Assembly: GCA_030539985.1 (NCBI GenBank) | Contig: JAUNXD010000016.1 | Coordinates: forward strand, 8,626-15,909 | DNA from: Methanobrevibacter sp. | GTDB lineage: Archaea; Methanobacteriota; Methanobacteria; Methanobacteriales; Methanobacteriaceae | Direction of reading: 5' to 3' | Length of the DNA: 7,284 bases | Part shown: in pieces, positions 1 through 5,880 of the stretch | Position numbering within the stretch: position 1 is the first letter of the stretch | Layout: every line of letters starts with the position of its first letter | Notes under the pieces: model-generated | The model's input: only the letters and a program-made list of their open reading frames with translations | Databases searched by the model: none | Told to the model about the DNA's origin: nothing | Made by a program: the position numbers and the translations under genes

Positions 1-606
1 CATCAGGAAGTTAAAAATTTCATCCAAATTGAATGATACTGTATTAGAAGTTACTTTTTCATCGATTCTCTTTCCAGTTTTACGATTTTTAATCTCAATG
101 AAAAATTCAGTGCGGTCTTCGTCTTTAATGAAATCAAAATCTCCTGTTATGACAATACTATCATCTGAAACATCAAGGGAATTTATCTTATAATCAAAAT
201 CAGTTTTTTCAACAGTTATTGACAGATTACCATATTGTGTTGCATATGATTTCAAAATGCAGTTCTTGTCTTTGAACTCAGCGTTAATATGTTTTTTGGA
301 ACCTGTCTTAATCCTGATTAAATCAGATCCAACTTTAAAATATAAATCAAGAACCCCAAAAGATCCTAAACTTAACAGTTCATCTACAGAAATCTTTATT
401 TTGCCATTGCCAACTTTCTTTTCAAGGGTTTTTTCAGAAATTCTATGCTTAACAATAAGAAAATATTTACTTGAGGAATTATCAGCTTCACAATTGACAA
501 TCAAATCCCCTTCATCCATTTTTAAGACAACAATTGGATTGGAGGATAAACTGGATTGTTTGAAAATTGTCTTTTTAAATTTTTGAGCGATATTCCTTAA
601 TTTCAT
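1..606 (-). CDS. N-terminal part of an unidentified protein, possibly a TarL/TagF-like glycerophosphotransferase (runs off left edge)
   Basis: An open minus-strand frame runs from here through base 1 without a stop, so only the first 202 codons are present. Two adjacent ATGs (609 and 606) overlap the TGA stop of the upstream aminotransferase. I chose 606 because GTGAT lies five bases before it, the spacing also seen at 3842. Starting at 609 adds one Met. The first ~20 residues (KLRNIAQKFKKTIFK) form a basic amphipathic helix. The rest reads as beta strands in at least two sandwich-like units, the second containing SIVITGDFDF, FFIEIKN and VSFNLDEI. This resembles, from memory, the non-catalytic N-terminal domain of TarL/TarK-type poly(glycerophosphate or ribitolphosphate) transferases. 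The glycerophosphotransferase gene at 1900 supports that, but no catalytic motif is visible, so the function is inference. Translational coupling to the aminotransferase is likely. Confidence 0.72.
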   Translation of the reverse strand, partial: MKLRNIAQKFKKTIFKQSSLSSNPIVVLKMDEGDLIVNCEADNSSSKYFLIVKHRISEKTLEKKVGNGKIKISVDELLSLGSFGVLDLYFKVGSDLIRIKTGSKKHINAEFKDKNCILKSYATQYGNLSITVEKTDFDYKINSLDVSDDSIVITGDFDFIKDEDRTEFFIEIKNRKTGKRIDEKVTSNTVSFNLDEIFNFLM

Positions 607-1730
607 CATAAATCACGCAGTAACAGTTCAATTATTTTACAGATTCTCTCCACGTCTTCAACGCTTAAGCTGAGATAAATCGGAAGTGACAATATAGTGT
701 CACTAATATCTTTAGCTATTGGAGTGTTTTTTTCAAAATCATAGACCGGAAACTCATTGCATGGAGGATAGAAATACTTTTTAGCATGAACATTGAATTC
801 AGGAAGCTTTTCAAAAATATAATCCCTTTTTTCAGAGGAATTTAATTTAATTGTGAAATATGCATAATTATAGTCAACTTCCTTTTTAGGCCTTATTACC
901 TTTATTTCGCCTTCATTTTCCAAATCGGCAAGGCATTCAAGATACTTTTCATACAATTCCTTTCTTGTTACGATTGCATCGACAACATGGTCCAAATTTA
1001 CCAGTCCCATAGCAGCTTCAAATTCGTTCATTTTGGCATTGACTCCAAGATATTGAACTTCCTCCTTATCCGGTGTGATTCCGAAGTTTTTGAGTGCCTT
1101 GAATTTATAGGTCAAATCGTCATCACTGAAAGTTAATGCACCGCCTTCGATTGTGTTGAAAACCTTGGTTGCATGGAAGCTGAACATGCTGATGTCACCA
1201 TAATTTCCTATTGGTGTTCCATTGACTGAAACTCCAAAGGCATGAGCCGCATCATAAATGACTTTCAAATCATGTTTTCTTGCAATTTCGGTTATCCTTT
1301 CCACATCACAGGGATTTCCAAATACATGAACTGGAATGATTGCTGAGGTCTCATCTGTAATCAACTCTTCAATATTGTCAGGATTCAAATTGTAATATTC
1401 GCTGTCCACATCAGCATAGACAGGAGTCAGATTATTGTTAATGATAGCCTGTGTGGTTGATGCGAATGTGAATGGAGTTGTGATGACTTCCCCGGTTAAA
1501 TTTAATGCTTTGATGGCCACTTCAAGAGAAGTGTGACCGTTGACAAACAATTCTATATTGTCTACGTCCAGAAATTCCTTTAATTTGTCTTGAAGCTGTC
1601 TTTCCAATGGTCCGTTATTGGTTAACCATCTGTTATCCCATATTTCATTTAATTTCTTCTCATATTCCTCAATTGGAGGCAATAAAGGCCTAGTTACGAA
1701 AATGGGTTCATTAAATTTTAAATTTTTCAT
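606..1730 (-). CDS. DegT/DnrJ/EryC1/StrS family PLP-dependent sugar aminotransferase
   Basis: This 374-residue protein has the usual length of the family that transfers an amino group, normally from glutamate, to a nucleotide-activated keto sugar in the cytoplasm. Visible motifs are the N-terminal RWLTNNGP (34-41), the cofactor-phosphate loop NGHTSLE (64-70), TTPFTFAST (84-92), PVHVFGNPCD (133-142), DAAHAFG with the PLP-ring Asp160 and His163, SFHATK with the probable Schiff-base Lys189, and GVNAKMNEFEAAMG near 229-242. The N-terminus recalls VioA-type enzymes that make dTDP-4-amino-4,6-dideoxyglucose, but the exact sugar cannot be read from sequence. The start at 1730 is preceded by GATGAT three bases upstream, a near match to the archaeal GGTGAT. 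It is the first gene of a minus-strand operon and overlaps the next gene at ATGATG. Diverging from a glycerophosphotransferase gene, it probably supplies an amino sugar for a surface polymer. Confidence 0.93.
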   Translation of the reverse strand: MKNLKFNEPIFVTRPLLPPIEEYEKKLNEIWDNRWLTNNGPLERQLQDKLKEFLDVDNIELFVNGHTSLEVAIKALNLTGEVITTPFTFASTTQAIINNNLTPVYADVDSEYYNLNPDNIEELITDETSAIIPVHVFGNPCDVERITEIARKHDLKVIYDAAHAFGVSVNGTPIGNYGDISMFSFHATKVFNTIEGGALTFSDDDLTYKFKALKNFGITPDKEEVQYLGVNAKMNEFEAAMGLVNLDHVVDAIVTRKELYEKYLECLADLENEGEIKVIRPKKEVDYNYAYFTIKLNSSEKRDYIFEKLPEFNVHAKKYFYPPCNEFPVYDFEKNTPIAKDISDTILSLPIYLSLSVEDVERICKIIELLLRDL

Positions 1731-1733
1731 ATT

Positions 1734-1739
1734 ATCATC
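1734..1739 (-). promoter_or_regulatory. Ribosome binding site of the aminotransferase gene
   Basis: On the minus strand GATGAT stands three bases before the ATG at 1730. It differs by one base from GGTGAT, the core complement of the archaeal 16S rRNA tail. Confidence 0.5.
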
Positions 1740-1890
1740 TATTTAAAATCCATATTAATATGTTATATATTTATTATATCCTTTATAATATTTAAATACA
1801 CTTAAAAACATAGATAAACTTAAAATATAAGCATAATTATTTAATTAAGTAAATTAAATATAATATTATTATTTTTAAACAATGCTTAAA

Positions 1891-1896
1891 AGTGAT
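1891..1896 (+). promoter_or_regulatory. Ribosome binding site favouring the ATG at 1900
   Basis: AGTGAT lies three bases before the ATG at 1900 and matches five of six bases of GGTGAT. The earlier in-frame ATG at 1882 is preceded only by TTTTTAAACA, with no such site, and the AGTGAT would then lie inside the coding sequence. Leaderless initiation at 1882 remains possible. Confidence 0.5.
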
Positions 1897-1899
1897 TTC

Positions 1900-3168
1900 A
1901 TGAGTAATGAGGAAAAAGAATATTATAAAGATAAAACCATGGATGAGTTAAAAACAGAACTTTTCTATGACAATCCAGAGTTATTCAATGAAATCGCAAA
2001 AGAACGCAAGCAGGGCATGCCAAAGAAATATAAAAAGTATGTTGAAAAGTTTGACGTTAACGAAAAGCTGTTCTTTTTTGAAAGCAATCTGGCAAAACAA
2101 TATACCGGAAATCCGCGTTATATATATGAAAGGATGCTTGAAAGATATCCGGATTATAAATTCGTATGGGCATATAACGGAGATAAGGACAATATCCCCG
2201 GAGATGCCGTTGTTGCCAAAAGGAAATCAAAGAAATATTATAAAAACCTTGCAAGGGCAAGGGTTGCAATCAACAATACCGTTTTTCCAGTCTGGTTTTT
2301 AAGAAAGGAAACATTTTACCTTCAGACATGGCATGGAACCCCTTATAAGCTCCTGCATTGGGATCGTGAATCAACCGGAAGATTCACTTCACCTGACTTT
2401 TATTCAAAATCCACAAGATGGGATTGTCTTTTAAGTCCGAACAACTATTCAACATCCCGGTTCAAATCCGCATTCAAATATAAAGGGGAAATATTGGAAT
2501 CAGGTTATCCTGCAAATGACATTTTCTATGATAAAGCAAGATATGAAGCAAAACGCTCACATATCAGAAAACTATTGAACATTGATGAAGACAGTACCGT
2601 TTATCTCTATGCTCCGACATGGAGGGACGGAGGCCATTTGGGAGGCCAGATGTTTAAATTTGATTTGTATTTGGATCCTGTTGAATTCATGAATCATGCC
2701 CCTGAAAATTCGGTTTTGCTTATAAGAACCCATCACATGAGCGAGGAAGGCGATGAACTTAAGGATTTGAATGAAAACGTGATAGATGTGAGTGGATGGG
2801 ATGATGCAATTGAACTGATGTGCGCTTCAGATATTCTGATTAACGATTATTCATCAATTGTTTTTGACTGGTACTGCAGCAAAAAGCCGGTAATTTATTA
2901 TGTTCCTGATTTAGAAGCCTATGAAACCACATTGAGAGGAACATATTTTGACATTAGAAAAACAAATTGTGGAGTGCTTTGCAAAAGCGAAGAAGAATTA
3001 TATGACAACCTTGATGTTCAAAATCCAAAATTCCATGAAGAGTTTTACAATGAGTTTTGCTCACTTCACACCGGCCATTCAGCAGACCAGGTCATTGACT
3101 ACATCTTCGATAAAACCAAAAAGGACACAAGCATCATCAAAAGAATATTTAGAAAAATAAAAAAATAA
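1900..3168 (+). CDS. CDP-glycerol:glycerophosphate glycerophosphotransferase family protein (TagF-like)
   Basis: The 422-residue product carries the TagF/TarF/TarL catalytic region. These enzymes move a glycerol phosphate (or similar alcohol phosphate) from a CDP-activated donor onto a growing teichoic acid chain at the inner membrane face. Visible motifs are LQTWHGTP (141-148, His145), LSPNNYST, SGYPANDIF, YAPTWRDG (237-244), LIRTHH (274-279), and NDYSSIVFDW (315-324) followed by KPVIYYVPDLEAY. The WHGT histidine and the later RTHH histidine correspond to the two conserved histidines reported as essential in bacterial TagF. It is much shorter than full TagF and lacks its N-terminal domain, but is close to a bare catalytic unit with its own ~100-residue GT-B half. 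There is no membrane span. The C-terminus SIIKRIFRKIKK is a basic amphipathic helix suited to membrane contact. Start 1900 was chosen on the AGTGAT site; starting at 1882 adds six residues. The acceptor and exact donor are unknown. Confidence 0.9.
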   Translation: MSNEEKEYYKDKTMDELKTELFYDNPELFNEIAKERKQGMPKKYKKYVEKFDVNEKLFFFESNLAKQYTGNPRYIYERMLERYPDYKFVWAYNGDKDNIPGDAVVAKRKSKKYYKNLARARVAINNTVFPVWFLRKETFYLQTWHGTPYKLLHWDRESTGRFTSPDFYSKSTRWDCLLSPNNYSTSRFKSAFKYKGEILESGYPANDIFYDKARYEAKRSHIRKLLNIDEDSTVYLYAPTWRDGGHLGGQMFKFDLYLDPVEFMNHAPENSVLLIRTHHMSEEGDELKDLNENVIDVSGWDDAIELMCASDILINDYSSIVFDWYCSKKPVIYYVPDLEAYETTLRGTYFDIRKTNCGVLCKSEEELYDNLDVQNPKFHEEFYNEFCSLHTGHSADQVIDYIFDKTKKDTSIIKRIFRKIKK

Positions 3169-3196
3169 GAAGTACTCAACTAAAATGTTTGAGTAC
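3153..3196 (-). terminator. Hairpin and U-tract terminator of the zinc-ribbon gene
   Basis: GTACTCAA (3172-3179) and TTGAGTAC (3189-3196) form a perfect 8-bp stem with a 9-base loop. The minus-strand stop codon TAG (3180-3182) lies in the loop. Reading the minus strand, the stem is followed by TTCTTATTTTTTTATTTTTC, the U-rich sequence expected of archaeal termination. The U-tract is the complement of the lysine codons ending the opposing gene. On the plus strand no comparable T-run follows the stem. Confidence 0.6.
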
Positions 3197-3842
3197 CACT
3201 ACTAGGATTTAAATTAACGCCCTGAGTATCCATCAAATTTCCTGAATTGTCATATAAATTGATTTCAGCATAATCAGGGAAATATTTATATGCATCTGAA
3301 CTTCTTACATTAATATATCCAGATGAATCTACAGTTTTAGGAACCATATTTCCATTATTCAAGGCATTCCCGTCACGGGAATATAATATCTGTATAGTTA
3401 CCTTTTCACCGGAATGTTCCGGACCAACAAAAATTGAAGCATAGGTCTTATCCTCAAGGCCCCCACCTGTTTCGAAAGATCCTCCCAATATTGACATGGA
3501 TGAGGATTCAGGCGTGCTTTGAACAGACTGTGCTTGAGTCTGTGCGGGCTCATCATCTTGTTGAGCAGTTTGATTGTTTTTAGCCTGCTGTATAGGCTGT
3601 GTCTGTGAATCGTTATTATTGGAGCCGAATCCATAGATATAAACAAAAGCGCCTGCAAGAACTATTGCAACAATTACCAATGCAACAATTATATATTTTG
3701 TGGTATTGTCACCCTTTGATTTGGAATTCATGGAATTAATCATACTTTCATGATTAATTGCACTTTTTTTAAGTGATGTTCCACACTTTTTACAGAATTT
3801 TGCAGAATCCGAATTTTCACTATCACAATTAGGACAACGCAT
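3180..3842 (-). CDS. Zinc-ribbon, single-pass membrane protein with an external beta domain
   Basis: The 220-residue product begins with a zinc ribbon, CPNC (Cys3, Cys6) and CKKC (Cys17, Cys20). A short polar linker leads to one hydrophobic membrane segment at about 49-72 (YIIVALVIVAIVLAGAFVYI). Next is a Gln/Asn/Asp-rich low-complexity stretch at about 74-115, then a beta-rich domain of about 100 residues (TYASIFVG, VTIQILYSRDG, SSGYINVRS, AEINLYDNSGN). The likely topology is zinc ribbon inside and beta domain outside, with the Gln/Asn stretch as a spacer through the wall. Proteins of this build are common in Methanobacteriales, but I know no proven role. A strong GAGGTGAT site five bases before the ATG fixes the start. 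It follows the adhesin-like gene by 47 bp on the same strand and is probably cotranscribed with it. It converges on the glycerophosphotransferase gene with an 11-bp gap. Confidence 0.85.
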   Translation of the reverse strand: MRCPNCDSENSDSAKFCKKCGTSLKKSAINHESMINSMNSKSKGDNTTKYIIVALVIVAIVLAGAFVYIYGFGSNNNDSQTQPIQQAKNNQTAQQDDEPAQTQAQSVQSTPESSSMSILGGSFETGGGLEDKTYASIFVGPEHSGEKVTIQILYSRDGNALNNGNMVPKTVDSSGYINVRSSDAYKYFPDYAEINLYDNSGNLMDTQGVNLNPSSGTQTF

Positions 3843-3847
3843 CAGTT

Positions 3848-3855
3848 ATCACCTC
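3848..3855 (-). promoter_or_regulatory. Strong archaeal ribosome binding site of the zinc-ribbon gene
   Basis: On the minus strand GAGGTGAT lies five bases before the ATG at 3842. It is a perfect 8-base complement of the AUCACCUC in the archaeal 16S tail and the best such site in the window. The 47-base gap 3843-3889 holds little else apart from an 8-base palindrome GTTTAAAC at 3867-3874 and no convincing terminator, so read-through from the upstream adhesin gene is likely. Confidence 0.8.
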
Positions 3856-3889
3856 AATAATAATAGTTTAAACACGAAAACTAATAAAG

Positions 3890-5761
3890 TTATTTAATTT
3901 TTACATTGGCATTGCAGTTAATGTCAAACTTCTTAGTGGAATATATTAGGTTAATTTTATGAACACCCTTGGATAATTTCTTGGTGCTTAATTTCAAAAT
4001 ACCTTTTGAATTTGTTTTGGCCTTAACGGTTTTAAAAGCATTTCCAGTATATATCTTTACAGTGCATTTCTTATTTTTGAGCACCTTGCCGTTGGCGTTG
4101 CTTATAAGCTTGACCTTGATTTTTGAAGGTTTTTTGACTTTCTTAGGAACATCGATTTTACCTGAAACCTTATTTGTCCAGCTCTTTAAAGATCCAAATC
4201 CATTTTTCATTGTGGATTTGAATGATTTTTTAGTGACTTTTGCCTTTTTCGGCAGCGTGATTGTCAATTTTCCCTTTGAATTGGTCTTATACCATTTTGT
4301 TGTATATCCGCCAAACGTAATCTTGATTTTTTGTGAAAGTGACATTCCCCAAGGAGAAGTAATTGTAATTTTTAATTTGGTCTTGCCTGATTTATAACTG
4401 TATTTAACAATCTTAACGAAAAATACTCCATAAACCTTACCCATTGTCTTTGCAGTGTTCTTTTTATATGTTAATTTTGACAATGTGAGTTTTACAGTTG
4501 TTGAATATATTGCTCCTCCAGCCTTTGTAGCTTCATTTTGAGTGAATACAAGATTGGACAGTACAGCCTTATCACTTTTGATGCATAATGCTCCACCGTC
4601 AGGAGCCTTGTTATCTGAAAAAGTAGAATCATAAATCTTCAATGTTCCAAGCAGTGATGCAACAGCTCCTCCATGATCTCCTGCAGAGTTTCCAACAAAA
4701 TTACAATTGTATATTCTTGTTATACCTGATTTCGTATAGATTGCTCCACCATACAACTCGGCATGATTATTTGTAAAATTACAGTCCCTAATTGTCACAT
4801 CAGCAACGTACTTGTCTTCAAAAATCTTTACAAATATTGCTCCACCTTTAAATGCTGTATTTCCTTCAAATGAACAGTTTTTTACAAGTGCTGATGTTGA
4901 TGCATCAAGTATCAGGGTTCCGGCACGTTTTGTAACCACATTGTTTCTGAAAATAGAATCGGTGATTTCACCAATACCGAATTCATCCAGATAGATTACT
5001 CCGCTGCTTGTTGCCTTATTGCTTTCAAAAAGACAGTTTTTGACATATAAATAGCTTTGCTTTCTGTTAATATCATCATAGGTAATGACCAGTATTGTTG
5101 TCAGATATCCTCTATTGTTTCTGATAACAGAATCGTAGAGCTTCAGGGTGGAACCGATACGCATACAGATTACGCTGCCCATTCCTTTTTTATAGTCTTC
5201 CCATGCCAAATCGCTTTCACGTTTGCTTGTATTGTTATAGAATAAAGAATTATAAATTTCCACATATGTTCCCTCTTCACCGTCAATTGCTCCTCCATCG
5301 GAGTTGTAAACGAGATTGCCATGGAACGTACAGTTTTTAACGGTCAATGTGGAATGCGGGCTTAAAAATATTGCTCCTCCACTGTCTTTGGAATATCCGT
5401 TTTTAAATATAAGGTTTTCAAGAACCACACTGCAGTCAGAATATATGAAAAGTCCCCTTGCAAGTTGAGATCCGTCGATTGAAGCATTGTTTTGCCCGAT
5501 AATAGTCATGCTTTTTGATATCTTAATCCCTTCAGTGAGATTGCTATCCGAACTTGAATTATATTTATAAGATTCATTTAAAACCAAAACATTGCCTGAT
5601 TGATTAATCTTACTTTCCAAATCAACATATGTTTTGGCTGGTGATACAATGGTTTCATTACCAGTGTCGGTAGAGTTTTCTGCGTGAATGGATACCATTG
5701 TTAGACAAATCAATAATATAACAAGTATAAATATTGTTGCTTTTTTAACTAACTTCAACAT
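3890..5761 (-). CDS. Secreted beta-helix adhesin-like protein with lysine-rich Ig-like tail
   Basis: The 623-residue product starts with a Sec signal peptide: basic KLVKK, a hydrophobic core at about 9-23, and a likely cut after SIHA at residue 27. Residues ~75-440 are a right-handed parallel beta-helix. About twelve coils each end in a motif like NCTFHGN, DSIFRNN or NCNFVGN, alternating with GGAI-type turns. Residues ~448-540 and ~541-623 look like two Ig-like modules (NSKGKLTITL and NSKGILKLST are the matching strands). No C-terminal membrane anchor and no recognisable pseudomurein-binding repeat is present. The last 173 residues are extremely basic. Such proteins are numerous in Methanobrevibacter and are thought to mediate contact with hosts or partner microbes; some beta-helices are enzymes, but no catalytic residues can be assigned here. 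GGGGAT three bases before the ATG and a TATA box near 5815 support the start. The zinc-ribbon gene follows 47 bp downstream. Confidence 0.88.
   Translation of the reverse strand: MLKLVKKATIFILVILLICLTMVSIHAENSTDTGNETIVSPAKTYVDLESKINQSGNVLVLNESYKYNSSSDSNLTEGIKISKSMTIIGQNNASIDGSQLARGLFIYSDCSVVLENLIFKNGYSKDSGGAIFLSPHSTLTVKNCTFHGNLVYNSDGGAIDGEEGTYVEIYNSLFYNNTSKRESDLAWEDYKKGMGSVICMRIGSTLKLYDSVIRNNRGYLTTILVITYDDINRKQSYLYVKNCLFESNKATSSGVIYLDEFGIGEITDSIFRNNVVTKRAGTLILDASTSALVKNCSFEGNTAFKGGAIFVKIFEDKYVADVTIRDCNFTNNHAELYGGAIYTKSGITRIYNCNFVGNSAGDHGGAVASLLGTLKIYDSTFSDNKAPDGGALCIKSDKAVLSNLVFTQNEATKAGGAIYSTTVKLTLSKLTYKKNTAKTMGKVYGVFFVKIVKYSYKSGKTKLKITITSPWGMSLSQKIKITFGGYTTKWYKTNSKGKLTITLPKKAKVTKKSFKSTMKNGFGSLKSWTNKVSGKIDVPKKVKKPSKIKVKLISNANGKVLKNKKCTVKIYTGNAFKTVKAKTNSKGILKLSTKKLSKGVHKINLIYSTKKFDINCNANVKIK
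3893..4411 (-). other. Lysine-rich cationic tail of the adhesin-like protein
   Basis: This region encodes residues 451-623. By direct count it has 46 lysines, no arginine, no glutamate and two aspartates (537 and 613), a net charge of about +44 over 173 residues. The preceding beta-helix is of mixed charge. The lysines sit in strand-like alternating patterns (KIKITF, KIKVKLI, KTVKAKTNSK), so the tail looks like folded Ig-type sheets and not a disordered polylysine. Electrostatic binding to an anionic wall polymer is an inference. Confidence 0.75.
4457..5416 (-). repeat. Degenerate beta-helix coil repeats, about twelve copies
   Basis: The encoded protein repeats the pattern (N/D)(C/S/L)xFxxN at residues 116, 143, 171, 210, 242, 268, 295, 326, 352, 378, 403 and 429. 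Spacings are mostly 25-32 residues, with one of 39. Each is followed by a GGA(I/V/L)-like turn, for example GGAIFLS, GGAIYTK and GGAIYST. The repeat is clear in protein but strongly diverged in DNA, so recent duplication is unlikely. The last copy (KLTYKKN) marks the passage to the lysine-rich tail. Confidence 0.8.
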
Positions 5762-5764
5762 ATA

Positions 5765-5770
5765 ATCCCC
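5765..5770 (-). promoter_or_regulatory. Ribosome binding site of the adhesin-like gene
   Basis: On the minus strand GGGGAT stands three bases before the ATG at 5761, one base away from GGTGAT. Confidence 0.5.
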
Positions 5771-5806
5771 ATACTCTCAATAAATCGAATATAACTTATA
5801 TTAATC

Positions 5807-5822
5807 AAAGTTTATAAACTTT
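5807..5822 (-). promoter_or_regulatory. Palindromic TATA element, promoter of the adhesin/zinc-ribbon genes
   Basis: AAAGTTTATAAACTTT is a perfect 16-base palindrome with TTTATAAA, a good archaeal TATA box, at its centre. Its centre lies about 53 bases before the ATG at 5761. Initiation 25-30 bases downstream would give a leader of roughly 25 bases containing the GGGGAT site. The A-rich CATAAAAG just upstream on the minus strand could serve as the TFB recognition element. The symmetry could also be a repressor half-site pair, but that is not shown. Confidence 0.55.
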
Positions 5823-5850
5823 TATGTAAAAATTTTTACTAAAAATAGAT

Positions 5851-5880
5851 AAAAAAAGCGATTAAATTGGAATTTAATCG
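5851..5880 (-). terminator. Hairpin and U-tract terminator of the ABC transporter operon
   Basis: CGATTAAATT (5859-5868) pairs perfectly with AATTTAATCG (5871-5880) around two bases; in RNA the loop would open to four or more. The minus-strand stop codon TAA (5874-5876) lies inside the stem. Reading the minus strand, GC and then seven T residues follow the stem, with further T-rich sequence down to about 5832. This separates the transporter operon from the adhesin promoter. Confidence 0.8.

Larger units (their letters stand above)
1731..1899. promoter_or_regulatory. AT-rich divergent promoter region between two polymer genes
   Basis: This gap is almost entirely A and T and separates two divergent starts. 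Minus-strand TATA candidates are TATTTAAATA near 1788-1797 and AAATATATAA near 1763-1772. Plus-strand candidates are TAAAATATAA near 1820-1829 and TAAATATAAT near 1854-1863. A box at 1854-1863 would place transcription start around 1882-1888, upstream of the preferred ATG at 1900. Because so much of the region is TATA-like, individual boxes are weak calls, but promoters in both directions are expected from the layout. I see no long inverted repeat here and no RNA gene. Confidence 0.55.

Noticed and set aside
257..586. Plus-strand open frame of about 109 codons opposite the left-edge gene
   Set aside because: The minus-strand frame is continuous from 609 to the window edge, has a ribosome binding site, overlaps the aminotransferase stop in operon fashion and gives a protein-like sequence. 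The plus-strand frame lacks a binding site and is its shadow.
1731..1881. Divergent gap considered as a small RNA gene or replication origin
   Set aside because: It is AT-rich with short palindromes such as TTAATTAA, but has no GC-rich structured segment, no repeated origin-box motif and no nearby cdc6 gene. Promoters explain it adequately.
1967..2302. Overlapping frames on both strands within the glycerophosphotransferase gene (also near 2948-3160)
   Set aside because: They have no family motifs or binding sites and sit inside a gene with a full set of TagF catalytic motifs.
3867..3874. GTTTAAAC palindrome between the adhesin and zinc-ribbon genes, considered as a terminator or promoter
   Set aside because: Eight bases without a loop cannot form a useful hairpin. 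As a TATA box it lies only about 25 bases from the ATG, which would leave no leader for the strong ribosome binding site at 3848-3855.
3969..4397. Plus-strand open frame of 142 codons encoding a hydrophobic, membrane-like protein
   Set aside because: It lies opposite the lysine-rich tail. AAA/AAG codons read as TTT/CTT on the other strand, which creates false Phe/Leu-rich segments. No ribosome binding site or promoter is seen.
4457..5416. Regular repeats considered as a CRISPR-like or tandem DNA array
   Set aside because: The periodicity exists only at protein level (beta-helix coils). The DNA copies are diverged and no constant repeat with unique spacers is present.
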